From Bacillus sp. ZZV12-4809 (GTDB lineage: Bacteria; Bacillota; Bacilli; Bacillales; Cytobacillaceae): DNA of 64,000 bases. The position numbers and the translations under genes were made by a program. The notes under the pieces were generated by a model. That model worked only from the letters and a program-made list of their open reading frames with translations, was not told where the DNA came from and did no database searches. Location: positions 1 through 64,000 of the forward strand of contig NZ_VCRN01000009.1 of NCBI RefSeq assembly GCF_009849585.1, given 5' to 3'. Positions 34,454-46,900 of this stretch are shown in pieces; the first letter of the stretch is position 1; every line of letters starts with the position of its first letter.

Positions 34454-34780
34454 TTAATCAGCTCGCATGAGCGAATCCAGCCTCTTTCTTGTTTGGATTA
34501 TATCATACCGTTTGCCTGCCAATCGATGGATCTTTTTAGAGGTTCCAGGAAGAAATCTGCCGACCATTGACTTGCGCGTTCTTTGGGCTTCTCCCTTCCA
34601 GTTATACAATTGAGTCATACTATCCCTGATCGTTTCTGAGCGCTCACCATCTTCGATCAGCTTGTGTCTGATGTCAATTACCACATCAGGTATCTCATCC
34701 ATAATACTTTCATTAATTTTTCCTACGCTTTCGGCAACATCAAGCAAATGAGAAGGAGAATCACTCAATTTCAAGTTCAC
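34454..34780 (-). CDS. Hypothetical 108-aa helical protein
   Basis: The product is predicted to be all-helical and highly charged (SHLLDVAESVGKINESIMDE, then DVVIDIRHKLIEDGERSETI). It has no signal peptide or membrane segment. The GTG at 34780 has no good ribosome site, so the gene may be a 5'-truncated remnant, like the lipoprotein debris just downstream. I do not recognise the family. It lies between the lnr-like operon and the end of the NRPS operon. Confidence 0.4.
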   Translation of the reverse strand: MNLKLSDSPSHLLDVAESVGKINESIMDEIPDVVIDIRHKLIEDGERSETIRDSMTQLYNWKGEAQRTRKSMVGRFLPGTSKKIHRLAGKRYDIIQTRKRLDSLMRAD

Positions 34781-34848
34781 TTACGTAATGCACATATCAC
34801 GTGGCTATATCTTCTCCTACTTGTAATTTGCTTTAGCTTCCCCATACT

Positions 34849-34890
34849 TAAAAGACCCTAATAAAGTTAATAAACTTTATAGGGTCTTTG
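34849..34890 (-). terminator. Terminator of the NRPS-PKS operon
   Basis: On the minus strand AAAGACCCTATAAAGTT pairs with AACTTTATTAGGGTCTTT (one bulge) around TATT, and TTTT follows. It starts 17 bases after the stop of the 4068-residue NRPS and is the only strong terminator at this end of the cluster. Confidence 0.85.
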
Positions 34891-34906
34891 TTATTTTATG
34901 TGATAT

Positions 34907-37900
34907 TTAGAATTTGAACATGACCTCTTCAATCTCTTGATTTCTTACTATTAAACTATCAACATCAATATCTTTCAATTTAATATCCTGATTGGTTACT
35001 GCGGTTTCCAAAATAAAGAAAATATCTTTAGCAAACTTTTCTATAGTTTCATGCTTAAATAATTTTTTTGCATACTCCAATTCAAATTCAATGTTTTCTC
35101 CTATGTCTACATAGAGTGAAAAATCAAATTTAGATATTTTATGATGGTATTGAACAGGTGTTAACTTAATATCACCTATAAATCTGTTAAGCCCAGCATC
35201 ATCTTGCAATGCCAGCATAGTAGAAAAGATAGGGTTTCTGCCATTTTCCCTCCTGATATCTAACATATCTAATAACATATCAAACTGAACGTCCTGGTTG
35301 TCGTATGCTTTGATTAGTTTGTCTTTCACCTCTAATAAGAATTTCTCAAAGGTCTTATTCTTTTCCGGAAAACTTCTCAATACAATCGTATTTGCAAACA
35401 TACCAATCATATTTTGTGTATCAAAATGGCCTCTCCCGATAATGGGTAAACCAATTACAATTTCTTCCTGTGATGTGTATTTCGATAGCAGAATACTGTA
35501 AGCAGCAGATATTAACATATTCATTGTGATATCTGCATTGTAACAAAATTCTTCTAATCGCTTCTTCAGATCTATACCCATATTAAATGTCAAACTCTCA
35601 CCTTCGAAATTCTGAAGCTCCGGTCTCGGGTAGTCTGTTGGAATATTTAATACTGGTAACTCTCCAGAAAGATCGCTTAACCAGTATTCCTTTTGCTTAT
35701 TCGCTTCAGGAGACTGGAGGAATTTATTCTGCCAAACAGCAAAATCCTTATATTGAATGGTCTTATCCTGCAGTAACCTACCTTCGTACAAGTATGCTAG
35801 TTCCTCTAGCATAACATTCACTGAATGCCCATCTGATATGATATGGTGCATATCTGTAAGCAGCATATGGGTATCCCATGATAATTGAATCAATTTGACT
35901 CTAATCAAAGGGGCCGCGTGTAACTCAAATGGCCGTATGAAATCCTCAAACCAATGTTCCAGACTAGAATTAAAGCTTTGTGGGCTCTCTCCTGCTTCTA
36001 TTACTTCAATTTCAACCTTAACTTCATCTGTTATATGTTGTTTCGGTTCCCCATTAACTATTTTAAAAGATGTTCTGAGAGCTTCATTTCTACTTATAAG
36101 CTCATTTAAAGCTCTTTGTAACTCAGTGAGAGAAAGTTCTCCTTCTAAAAGTGTAGCCCTAGGCATGTTATAGGCTGTCCCAACACCTTCCATTTGCTGC
36201 AGGACGTACATTCTCTTCTGTGCAGATGAAAGATCGTAAAATCTTTTATTTTTCACAGGTTCTATCGAACTATAAGAATTTATGGGCGAGTCTTTTATAA
36301 ACTTGCCCATTCCTGCAATGGTCGGATTTTTAAATGATTCTCTAAGCGGTATATTCACTCTAAATTCTTTGTGAATATCGACTGTTACTTGCATTAATTT
36401 TAGTGAGTTCCCACCAAGTTCAAAAAATGATTCATTTAATCCTGTTTTATCCACATCCAAAATCTTCTTCCAAATATCTGAAATTTTTAAATCGACCGGA
36501 TCTGTTGGTTCAACACTTTGTAAAGGAATTGATGTCATTTCAATTTGCCGTGAAAGACCACGGACATCAACCTTTCCATTCGGTTTTAGCGGTATTAAAT
36601 TTACCCGGATATACTTAGAAGGTCGCATATAATATGGCAGAGATTGAGAAAGAAACTCTCTGACACCGGTTCCGTCCTCTTCTTCTGTCAATACCATGTA
36701 AGCGACAAGTTCTTGTTCCCTATTATCATCCTGTAACATCGGTACAACTACTGCATCTCTGACAGCAGAGTGTTGTTTGAGAACGGTTATGATTTCCTCA
36801 AGCTCTACTCGATACCCTTTAATTTTTATTTGGTTATCCATCCTGCCGAAGTATTCAATTTGACCATCATGAGTTAACCTTCCAATATCCCCTGTCTTAT
36901 AGAGACATGTCTGTTCTCCTTTTTTATTTAACTTAATAAATTTTTCTGTATTTAACGCAGAATCATTGATGTATCCTTCGGTCACTCCGATACCAGCTAT
37001 ACATATCTCACCCTTTACTCCCAATGGCAACACATTTCCAATTTTATCAAGCACATAAACTTGAGTATTATCAATTGGCTGTCCAATAATTCCTTCAACT
37101 AATTGTTCTTTAGTGTGCATAAAATTAATGATCCTTGCAACAGAACCTATTGTACTTTCTGTAGGGCCGTAATGGTTCATTATATGTGTATTCGGATAGA
37201 GATTGCTGAATTTCAGAACATCTCTTGAAGATAACTTCTCTCCACCTAAGACGACCATTTTTAAGTCTAATTCACTTTGATATTTATTAAGAGAATTACT
37301 ATTTACAATGTGAGTAAATAGTGAAGGAGTAAGTTTAATATAGCTAATATTTCTATCGGCTAAATACTTTAAGAGATTGTCAGGGATGGAATACTCCTCT
37401 CTGGTCAGCAAGTGAAGTTCACTGCCATTCAGTAACGAGCTATAAAGACTTGTGTAGCCTAAATCAAATGCAAACGATGATAATAGTATGGTCTTATCTG
37501 TAAAAGACAATGACGCGACTCTAGAGAACCAGGTTATATAGTTAACAACACTTTTGTTCTTTATAGGTACTCCTTTTGGCACCCCGGTAGTACCAGAAGT
37601 ATAAATCACATATAGATTGTTATCACTGGTACTTCGATTTGCCGGATTTGAACTATCATTTGTATATATGCTTTCATCTTCTAATTCCAAAACCTGATAT
37701 TTACTATCTAACGAATTTAGCAAGTGAGACTGAGCCAATATCACTTGAGGTCGACTTTGGTCCAAAATAAGTGAAATGCGGTAATCCGGAAACTCTGGGT
37801 CAATTGGAAGATAGGCAGCACCCGTTTTAATAATGGCTAGTAAGCCCACCATCAACTCAACAGATGGCTGAGCATAGAGGCCAATTACTTTGTCTGGGCC

Positions 37901-40900
37901 GAATCCTTTACTAATTAAGGTATGGGCTAGTTTATTAGCCTGTTTATTTAATTCACTATATGTTAGTTCACCATCGCTAGTAACAAGGACTACACGGGAA
38001 GAATGTTTAATCGCTTGTTCTTCAAACAGCTGCTTCACCGTTTTTTCAGACGGAAAATTATATTCTGTATCATTAACCCTTTCTATGACATAGTTCTCTT
38101 CAGGTGTAACTAAATTAACCGCTCCTATTTTCTTTTTAGGGTCATCTGCTATTTGGTTTAAAATGATCAATAAATGATTAGCCATTCTTGATATACTGCT
38201 GGCAGCAAATAAGCCTTTATTGTATTCCAAGACAAATTGCAATTGCTTATCTTGTTCAGTTACCTTAAGCTCTAAATCAAATTTGCTTGACTTACTAGAA
38301 ATATCAAATGGCTTAATTTCAAAATCTTTCACATCTGCTTGTGCGTTATCAACATTCTCAAACGCAAACATCACATCAAACAATGGATGATGGTTCAAAC
38401 TTCTTAAAATATCTAAATCGTCAACTAACATCTCGAAAGGGTAATCCTGATTCTCTAAGGCCTCAACAGTAGATGCAGCAACCTTCTTAATAAATTCACC
38501 AAGCTGCAAGTTGTCCTTTGGGTTAGATCTAAGTGGCAAGGTATTTACAAACATGCCCACAACACTTTTCATTTCAGCCTGTGTCCTTCCAGCAACTGGA
38601 GTACCAACGACAATATCATCTTGACCGCTGTGTTTAGCAAGAAGAATAGTAAATGCAGAAAGTAAAAGTGTGTATAAAGTTACTCCGTTTTCTTTTGAGA
38701 ACTGCTTAAGTCTCTTGCTTAAATCTGAATCTAAGCGGAAACTTATGCTATCTCCTTTAGACAATGCTGACTCTGGTCTAGTAAAGTCTGTCGGCAGATC
38801 TAACAATGGTATATTACCTGAGAAGGTTTTAAGCCAAAAGTGTTTTTGTTTGTCAAAATAACCAGATTTAATTAGTTCATTTTGCCATGATGAAAAATCC
38901 TTATATTGAATATTTATAGGAGGTAATTCCTGATTTTCGTATAAGCTGGCAAATTCCCTTATCAGCACTGCAACTGAAAGTCCGTCTGCTATAATATGAT
39001 GCATATCATATGCTAAAACGAATTTAGCAGATGACACCTTAATTAAGCCTACTCTAAATAAAGGACAATCATTTAAATTAAATGGCCTTATAAAACTTTC
39101 AATAACCTCTGAGATGTTCTCTTCATCGGAAACAAAGTGTTCCATTGACCAGGAAACCTCATCATGAACTCTTTGTACAACTTCCCCGTTAACTTGATCA
39201 AATGAAGTTCTTAAGCTTTCATGACGGTTTATTAACATTTGGAAAGTCTTTTCTATATGAGATGCGTTTACATCCCCCTCAAGAACTACTGCCCCGGAGA
39301 TATTATAGCTGATATTCTTATCAGCCAGCTGATCAACTATATACATTCTTTTCTGGGCAGGAGAGACTTCATAGTATGCTTTTTTATCCACTAATGTAAT
39401 TGGCAGATATTTATTATCAACCTTTTTAGTTTTCTCAATAATTAGCGATAACTCTGCTATTGTAGGAGACTCAAACACATCTGCAAGAGGCAGTTCAACC
39501 CCAAATTCCATGTTGATCTTTGACACTAGTGTAATCGCACTGAGTGATTGTCCGCCAACTTCAAAGAAGTGATGATTGATGCCTATTCCTTTAATCCCAA
39601 GTATTTTCTCCCATATATCGAGTAACCTTTTTTGAATCTCATTAGTTGGTTTTTGAACCTGCTCAGCAAAGTCGACATCAACCTTCATAGCAGAAAGTGC
39701 TTTACGGTCAATCTTACCATTAGGACTTAAAGGGAACTTATCCATTTTTAAAAAGAATGAAGGGATCATATACTCAGGTACCTTTTTAGCAAGTAACGTC
39801 CTAATACTAGCCTTGTCAATATCGTTAGAAGACGTTACGTAAAACATGACAAGATACTTTTCCCCAGTATCACGCTCTTTAGCAACTACTACTGCTTCGG
39901 TAAATTGTTTATATTGACTAAGAGTTGCTTCAATTTCTCCAATATCAATTCGATGGCCTCGTATTTTTAATTGATCATCTTTTCTGCCCAATACTTGAAT
40001 ATTGCCATCAGGAAGAACTTTACCAATATCACCCGTTTTATATAATTTGGAACCATATCCAGTATGATAGGGATCTTCTATAAACTTATCCTGTGTCATT
40101 TGCGGTTTATTCAGGTAGCCTCTTGCTAATGGTATGCCCCCAATATGAATTTCGCCCTTTACTTCTGCTGGAACAGGCTTTAATTGATCGTTGAGAATAT
40201 AAATTCTTCTGTTTGCCAGCGGTTTTCCGACAGGGATAAATTTTAAGTCTCCACTCTTAGTCCCATTGCCAGATACTTTATATAGTGTACTTGTCATAGC
40301 CGTTTCTGCAGGTCCATAAGCATTTAAAAGGTTCACATGCTCTAACTTCATTTGTTCCCATAACTTAACTTTCTCTGCTGGCATTTGCTCACCGCCAACA
40401 ACTACTATTTTTAAGTTACAGTCTGGAATCTCTTGTGGTCTGGAATGCCAGGCCTGTACAATTTCTGCCCAATAGGAGGTTGGTAGATTTATAACAGATA
40501 AATCCAGTTCAGCACACCTTTTTGAAAACTGGCTTGGTGTCCATAAATCTTTATCCCTGAATACCAAAGTACTTCCTGCAGCGAATGTGGAGAAAATTTG
40601 CTCCAAAGATATGTCGAAGCTTATAGATGAAAACTGAAGCACCCGGTCTTCTGGTACCAGATTAAATTGGTTTATTATATCAATTGAATGACTAACTACC
40701 GCTTCGTGAGGCATCATCACCCCTTTTGGCTTCCCAGATGAACCTGAAGTATAAATGACATAAGCCAGGTTATCAGGCTTCACTTCAGTGTTTGGCGTAT
40801 GTTTCGGTTCTAGTTCTAATGTGTCCCATTCTTTGTCAATCAATATAGTGTTGCCATCATGCACTGGCACCTTTTCCACAAGGGAGGATTGACTTAATAG

Positions 40901-43900
40901 AATCGGTACCTTTGCATCAGTTAGCATTAGATTCACTCTGTCACCAGGATAATCAGCATCAATCGGCAGAAATGCTCCCCCTGCCTTTAAAATAGCCAGT
41001 ATACAAACAGCCATTTTCGGGGATCTTTCAAGGTAAATTCCGACCGGACTATCAGGACCGATACCTTCCCTTATCAATTTATGTGCCAGTTGATTTGATA
41101 AAGTATCCATTTCTTTGTAAGTAAGTACTTGATCGCCTTGTATCACCGCAGGCTCGTTATTTCTCTTTTTTACTTGTTCTGCAAATAAATCATGAAAGCA
41201 TGCATGAGGGTAATCTAAATGAGTTTGATTATTCTCTTTTAATAGAAATGATTTTTCATATTCAGAAAGCATGGTTATGTCATTCATTTTTATGTCATGC
41301 CCTCTCATCATCTCCCATAAAATATTGGTTAAATGCGTAATAAGTTGACGCGCCTCTTTTTCATTTAAGAACCTTCTATCATAAAGAAGTTTAAAATGTA
41401 ATTCTGGCTGCAGGTTACAATATAATACAATCGGATAGTCCATTTGCTCTTCCACTCGGACAGACTCTACTTGCAATTTGCCAATACCATCTTTTAAAGC
41501 CTCATCAAAGGGGTAATTCTCAACAATCACAATACTCTCATAAAGGTCGTATAGAGCAGAATTTCTTGGAACTTCACTCCATTTGCGAATGTCAGCAAGC
41601 GATGCATGCTCATATTGCCGCATCTCAACCAGTTTAAGCTGTAAATCTTTTAACCATGAAGTGAGACTCATGTTCTGATGGAGTTTTGTACGGAATGGCA
41701 ACGTGTTCATAAAGCACCCAATCATCTGATCTGACCTGTTCAGGTCAGCAGGCCTTCCTGATGATGTCACTCCAAAGACTACATCACTTTCATTCGAATA
41801 TTGATTTAATAAAATAGCCCATGCTCCCTGGATCAAGGTACTTAGTGTTAACTTATGATCTTTAGCAAAATTCTGTAATTCCTCTTTCTTTTTACTTGAT
41901 ATATTAAAAATAACGTCACCATATGTTGGACTGTTCGTTACTTCTGCTTTTTTTGTGAAAATATCACCAAAACGCAGCGGAGTTTTAAAACCTTTCAATT
42001 GTTCTTTCCAGAATATTTCCAGATTATGATCATCTTGCTTGCATAACCATTTTACATACTCTTTATATGGTACTGCATCACCCAAGTCAATTTCTGCACC
42101 TGCACAGTATGCATTATATAACTCTCCGATTTCCTTAAGAAGGATGCTATTGCACCAACCATCCAGCTGCAAATGATGATGAGTCCAAATTACCTCAAAA
42201 GCCTGGTCCCCTTCTTGAATAACGGTTATTCTCATTAAAGGCGGGTTTGAAATATCAAAACCAGTTTGGCGATCTTTTTCTATATATTTTTCTAATAAAT
42301 CCGAGCGTTCTGATTCAGTATACTGGCTCCAATTAAAGAACTTAAAAGGCACATCCAAATCTTTGTGTACAACTTGGACAGGTTCTTCTAAATCTTCCCA
42401 ATGATAGGACGCTCTAAGGCTTTCGTGGCGATTCAATAATGTTTGCCAAACCTCTTTAAAGACTTGAACATCTAAATCGGAAATAATTGAAAAAATAGTT
42501 TGTTCCACCGCGACAGAAGAATCCGGTGAATAGATATTATGGAATACCATGCTTTTCTGCACAGGGGATAATGACAAGATATCCTCAATAGAAGAGAACT
42601 TATCAAATAAGTAATCGATTTGTTTTTGATTTATTGAGACTAATGGAAAATCGGTTGGAGTAAAATGAGTGTTATGAACACTTTTACAGAAATGAATGAT
42701 TTCTCTCAATCGATTAATATATTCGTTAGCTAACGTATCAATTGTTTCTTTTTTATGGGTATTTTCACTATACTTCCAATCTATGCGCAGCTGTCCATTT
42801 ACTATCATACAATCTATATCTATCAGATGACTTCTTAGTCCCTTCAGATCACGCGCTATGCCAGAGTTCACATCACTAATCTTAAAGGTGTTTTTGTCTT
42901 TAAAAATCTGTCTTGATTGGCCGAGATAATTAAAACTAATTTGTGCCTTAGGCTTTAAAAGAATTTCACTGCGAATCTCTTCACTAGATAAATATTGCAG
43001 TATCTCAAAGCCGACACCACTATTTGGTATATTTCTATACCTCTCTTTAGTTTGCATGATCAAGCCATCAGTCTGATTATTGGAATGTAAATCTCCCAGC
43101 ACCATAGGATATACACAAGTGAACCAGCCAACTGTCCGAGAAGTATCATGCTCTTTAAGTAATGGAGTTCTGCCGTGCCCCTCCAAATCAACGAGTGTTT
43201 TCCCACTCCAATTCCCAAGTGTTTGAGACAAGCCGGAAAGAAGGATGTCATCAACTCTTGTATTAAACGAATCATGTATTTTATGAAGGAGATAATCAGT
43301 ATCATTTGCAGTTAATGTATAAGAAAGAGTATTAGCCGATTTCTCATCGTTAGGTCCATTTTTGAAATCAATCGGAATAGGATCTAGAGAAGGTGGGATT
43401 TGCTCCTTCCAATATTCAACTTCATTTTTCAACTTTGTTGAATTGGCAAACTCATAAAGTTTTTCAGACCATTCCTTAAAAGAGATGCTTTTCGCCGGCA
43501 GTTGAACTTCTCCTTTGACATCTAATTGACCGTATATATTATGCAAATCTTCTAAAATAATTCTCCAGGAATAACCATCTACTACTAAATGATGAGCCGT
43601 AATAAACAGCTTACCTTCTGTCTTACTGCCATATTTAAAATAGGCTGCACGTATTAATGGGCCTTCAGTTATATTTAATCCACACTGCAATTCGTTAATA
43701 ACTTCTTCCATGTTGACAGCTTGATTTTCCATGTCATATTCGTTGAATAGTATATGACTCTGGCCTTCAGCGTACCATTGTACCCACTTATTCTCTTTTT
43801 GCTGAAATCTAAGTCTGAAACTATCATGATATTCAGTAAGCTTTATTAGACTTAGCTTAAGTTTTTCAGGCTCTATATCTGCACCTGTTTCCAGCAATAT

Positions 43901-46900
43901 AGATTGATTCCAATGGTGCCAGTTCCTTATATTTTGATTGAAAAACCACTTTTGAATCGGTGTTAAGGAGACCTCTCCCGATATAGCAGCTTGGACATCT
44001 TTTTCTTCTTTTCCCACCCAATTTACAGCATTGGCTAATTCTGAAATAGTAGGATACTGAAACATTTTATTTACAGACATCTCTATTCCTTTTTGTATGC
44101 ACCTGCCTGCTATTTGAATGCTTAAAATCGAATCTCCCCCTAGTTCAAAAAAGTTATCACTTGTACTGATTTCTTTTTGATCGATGCCAAGGACGGACGA
44201 CCATATTTCCACCAGCTCTTTTTCTATATTAGTTATAGGAGGAGTAAATACTTTATTTATATCCATAGCAGGTTCGGGAAGATTTTTTCTATCAATTTTC
44301 CCGATTGATGTTAAAGGTATTTTATCTATTTGAATAAAATAGTGTGGCACCATATATTCAGGTAATTTTTCTTTTAATTGTTCTTTTATTTCTTGTACAT
44401 TAACTTCCTGATCTGACACAACGTAAGCACAAAGAACCTTATTCCCGTACTGGTTTTCCCAATCAATTACTGTCGCATCTATAATATTTTTCTGTATCAG
44501 GAGTGAATGAGTGATTTCCCCAAGTTCAATTCTGTAACCTCTAATTTTAACCTGCTGATCTGCCCTTCCAAGAAATTCAATCTCTCCCTCTGGCAGCCAC
44601 CTTGCTATATCACCTGTCTTATACATTCTTTCATTTGGATAAAAAGGATCAGTATAGAAACTCTCTTCAGTCGTTTTTTCCAGGTTCAGATATCCTCTGG
44701 CAACACCAGATCCAGCAATATATAATTCCCCGGATACTCCGATAGGATTTAAGTTCCTGTCTTGATCCATAACATAGCATCTAACATTAGATACAGGTTT
44801 ACCTAATGTTACTTTTCCTGGTGTACACTTTTTACTTAAGGCATCAACTGTTGTCTCCGTTGGACCATAATTATTATATAAATCGTAACCCCTTTGAATT
44901 AATTCATCCTTTAAAGACTCTTCAAGTGCTTCACCACCTGAGATGACTGTCTTCAAGCTGGGGAGTTTTCGGTCATGGCACAATAAACCTTTGAGGACAG
45001 TTGGAATAAAGTTAATAATATGAATCTGATGCTTATTTACATATTCACAAAAACTATCTGTATTCTGTATTAAATCTCCCTCAGCAATATGTAATGTAGA
45101 GCCAAATAATAATGTTCCAAAAAAGTCTTCCACACTTGGATCAAACACATAATTTGTTAATTGCAAAAGGTTTTTACCCTTTCCCATTTCATACGTATTC
45201 CCAAACCACTCAACTACATTTATTACGTTTTTATGTTCGATCAATACTCCTTTTGGTTTTCCTGTAGTCCCTGAAGTGTAAAATACTGTGAATAAATCGG
45301 ATCCGGTCAAATCTATAGTTGGACTTTCTGAGTACGAAGAATAGTTATTCTCATCATCTAAACACAATAAAGTATTATGGAAGTCTTCAAAAATATAATC
45401 ATTGCCTTTTACAGAATCCGTATCTGTTAATAAAAAACGGCAATTAGTATCCAGAAGCATATGCTTTGTCCGATCCTCAGGATTTTGAGGATCTATAGGC
45501 ATGTATGCAGCTCCAGACTTAATAATAGCCAGAATTCCTGCAATCATATTTATTGAAGGATTGGTCATTATTCCAATTATGTCACCTTTTGAGACTCCAT
45601 TACTTAACAAAGTATGTGATAACTTATTTGTTAGATGATCTAATTCTGAATAGGTAAGAGATTGGTCCTTATATACCACTGCTGCTTGATCCGGTGTACG
45701 GTTCACCTGTTGTTTAAACATTTCAGTTACAGTTAAGGCTAAATTCGCAGGTTTTGAGGTATTATTAAAATTCTTCAAGATAACATTTTTTTCTTCCTTA
45801 GATACAGTTTCGATTTCATCTAATGGTTTATTTTGCAAAATTTGATCAGTGATTATTTTAAAACTATTAGATAAATTTTCAATGAAATCATCTTTAAACA
45901 GTTGCTCATTATAACTAAAAGTAACCTCAATATCTTCTAAAGAAATTACACTTATTGTTAATTCATAATTGGTCATTTCAAATGCTGAATACGAGTGAAA
46001 TGAAATAGCAGATTCCTTATTTAAAACCTTTTGATCCAAAGGATAGTTTTCAAAAACAACAATAGAATCAAATAGTTCTGTACTATCATTTATCTGACTA
46101 TATCTTTTAATATCTGGTAACGGTGTATGTCCATATCTTTCCCAATCAAGAATCGTTTTGTTAACAGACTTAACTAAATCAGCAGAAGTGTCACCAGATT
46201 TCTTGGTCACCCGCAACGGTAAAGTATTAATGAATAGTCCCACCATATTTTCTATTCCTGAGAATGTTCCTGCTCTGCCTGATAATGTGGTCCCGAAAAC
46301 AACATCATTCGTCCTGTTATTCTTTTGCAGAACCAATCCCCAGATTGTATAAATTAAGGATGCAAGTGTAACTTGATTTGTTTTCGAAAACTCATCCAGC
46401 TTTTTTTTCGATAAATTAATGCTGATATGTCTATCACTGCGATTAACGTCTGTTCTAGCTCTTTTTTGTTCTAACATCGATGGGCTATCGAATCCATTCA
46501 GATACTCTTCCCAAAACACCTTCTGCTCATTTTTGTCCTGACTAGTAATAAATTTAACAAAGTCTTTATACTTCTTTTTATTTGGAATATTTATTTCTGT
46601 TAAATTCGCCAGGCTCTCATAAGCCTGTAAAAATTCTTTAAGAATAATTCCATTACTCCAACCGTCATATAAAATATGATGATTACTTATAATCAACTCA
46701 TAAACATCTTCTTCTAATTTACAAAGTGTGATCCGAAACGGTACATAGCGAAGGTCAAATTTCTTTTTCATATCCTCTTTTTTGACCGCTTGTACATTAC
46801 TCCTATTATTTAATGGCTCTGTCTTCCTAAAATCATAGTAGGAAATTTTCGGCTCATGCTTTTTTAGCACGACTTGAATCGGCTCTTTGACTTTATCCCA

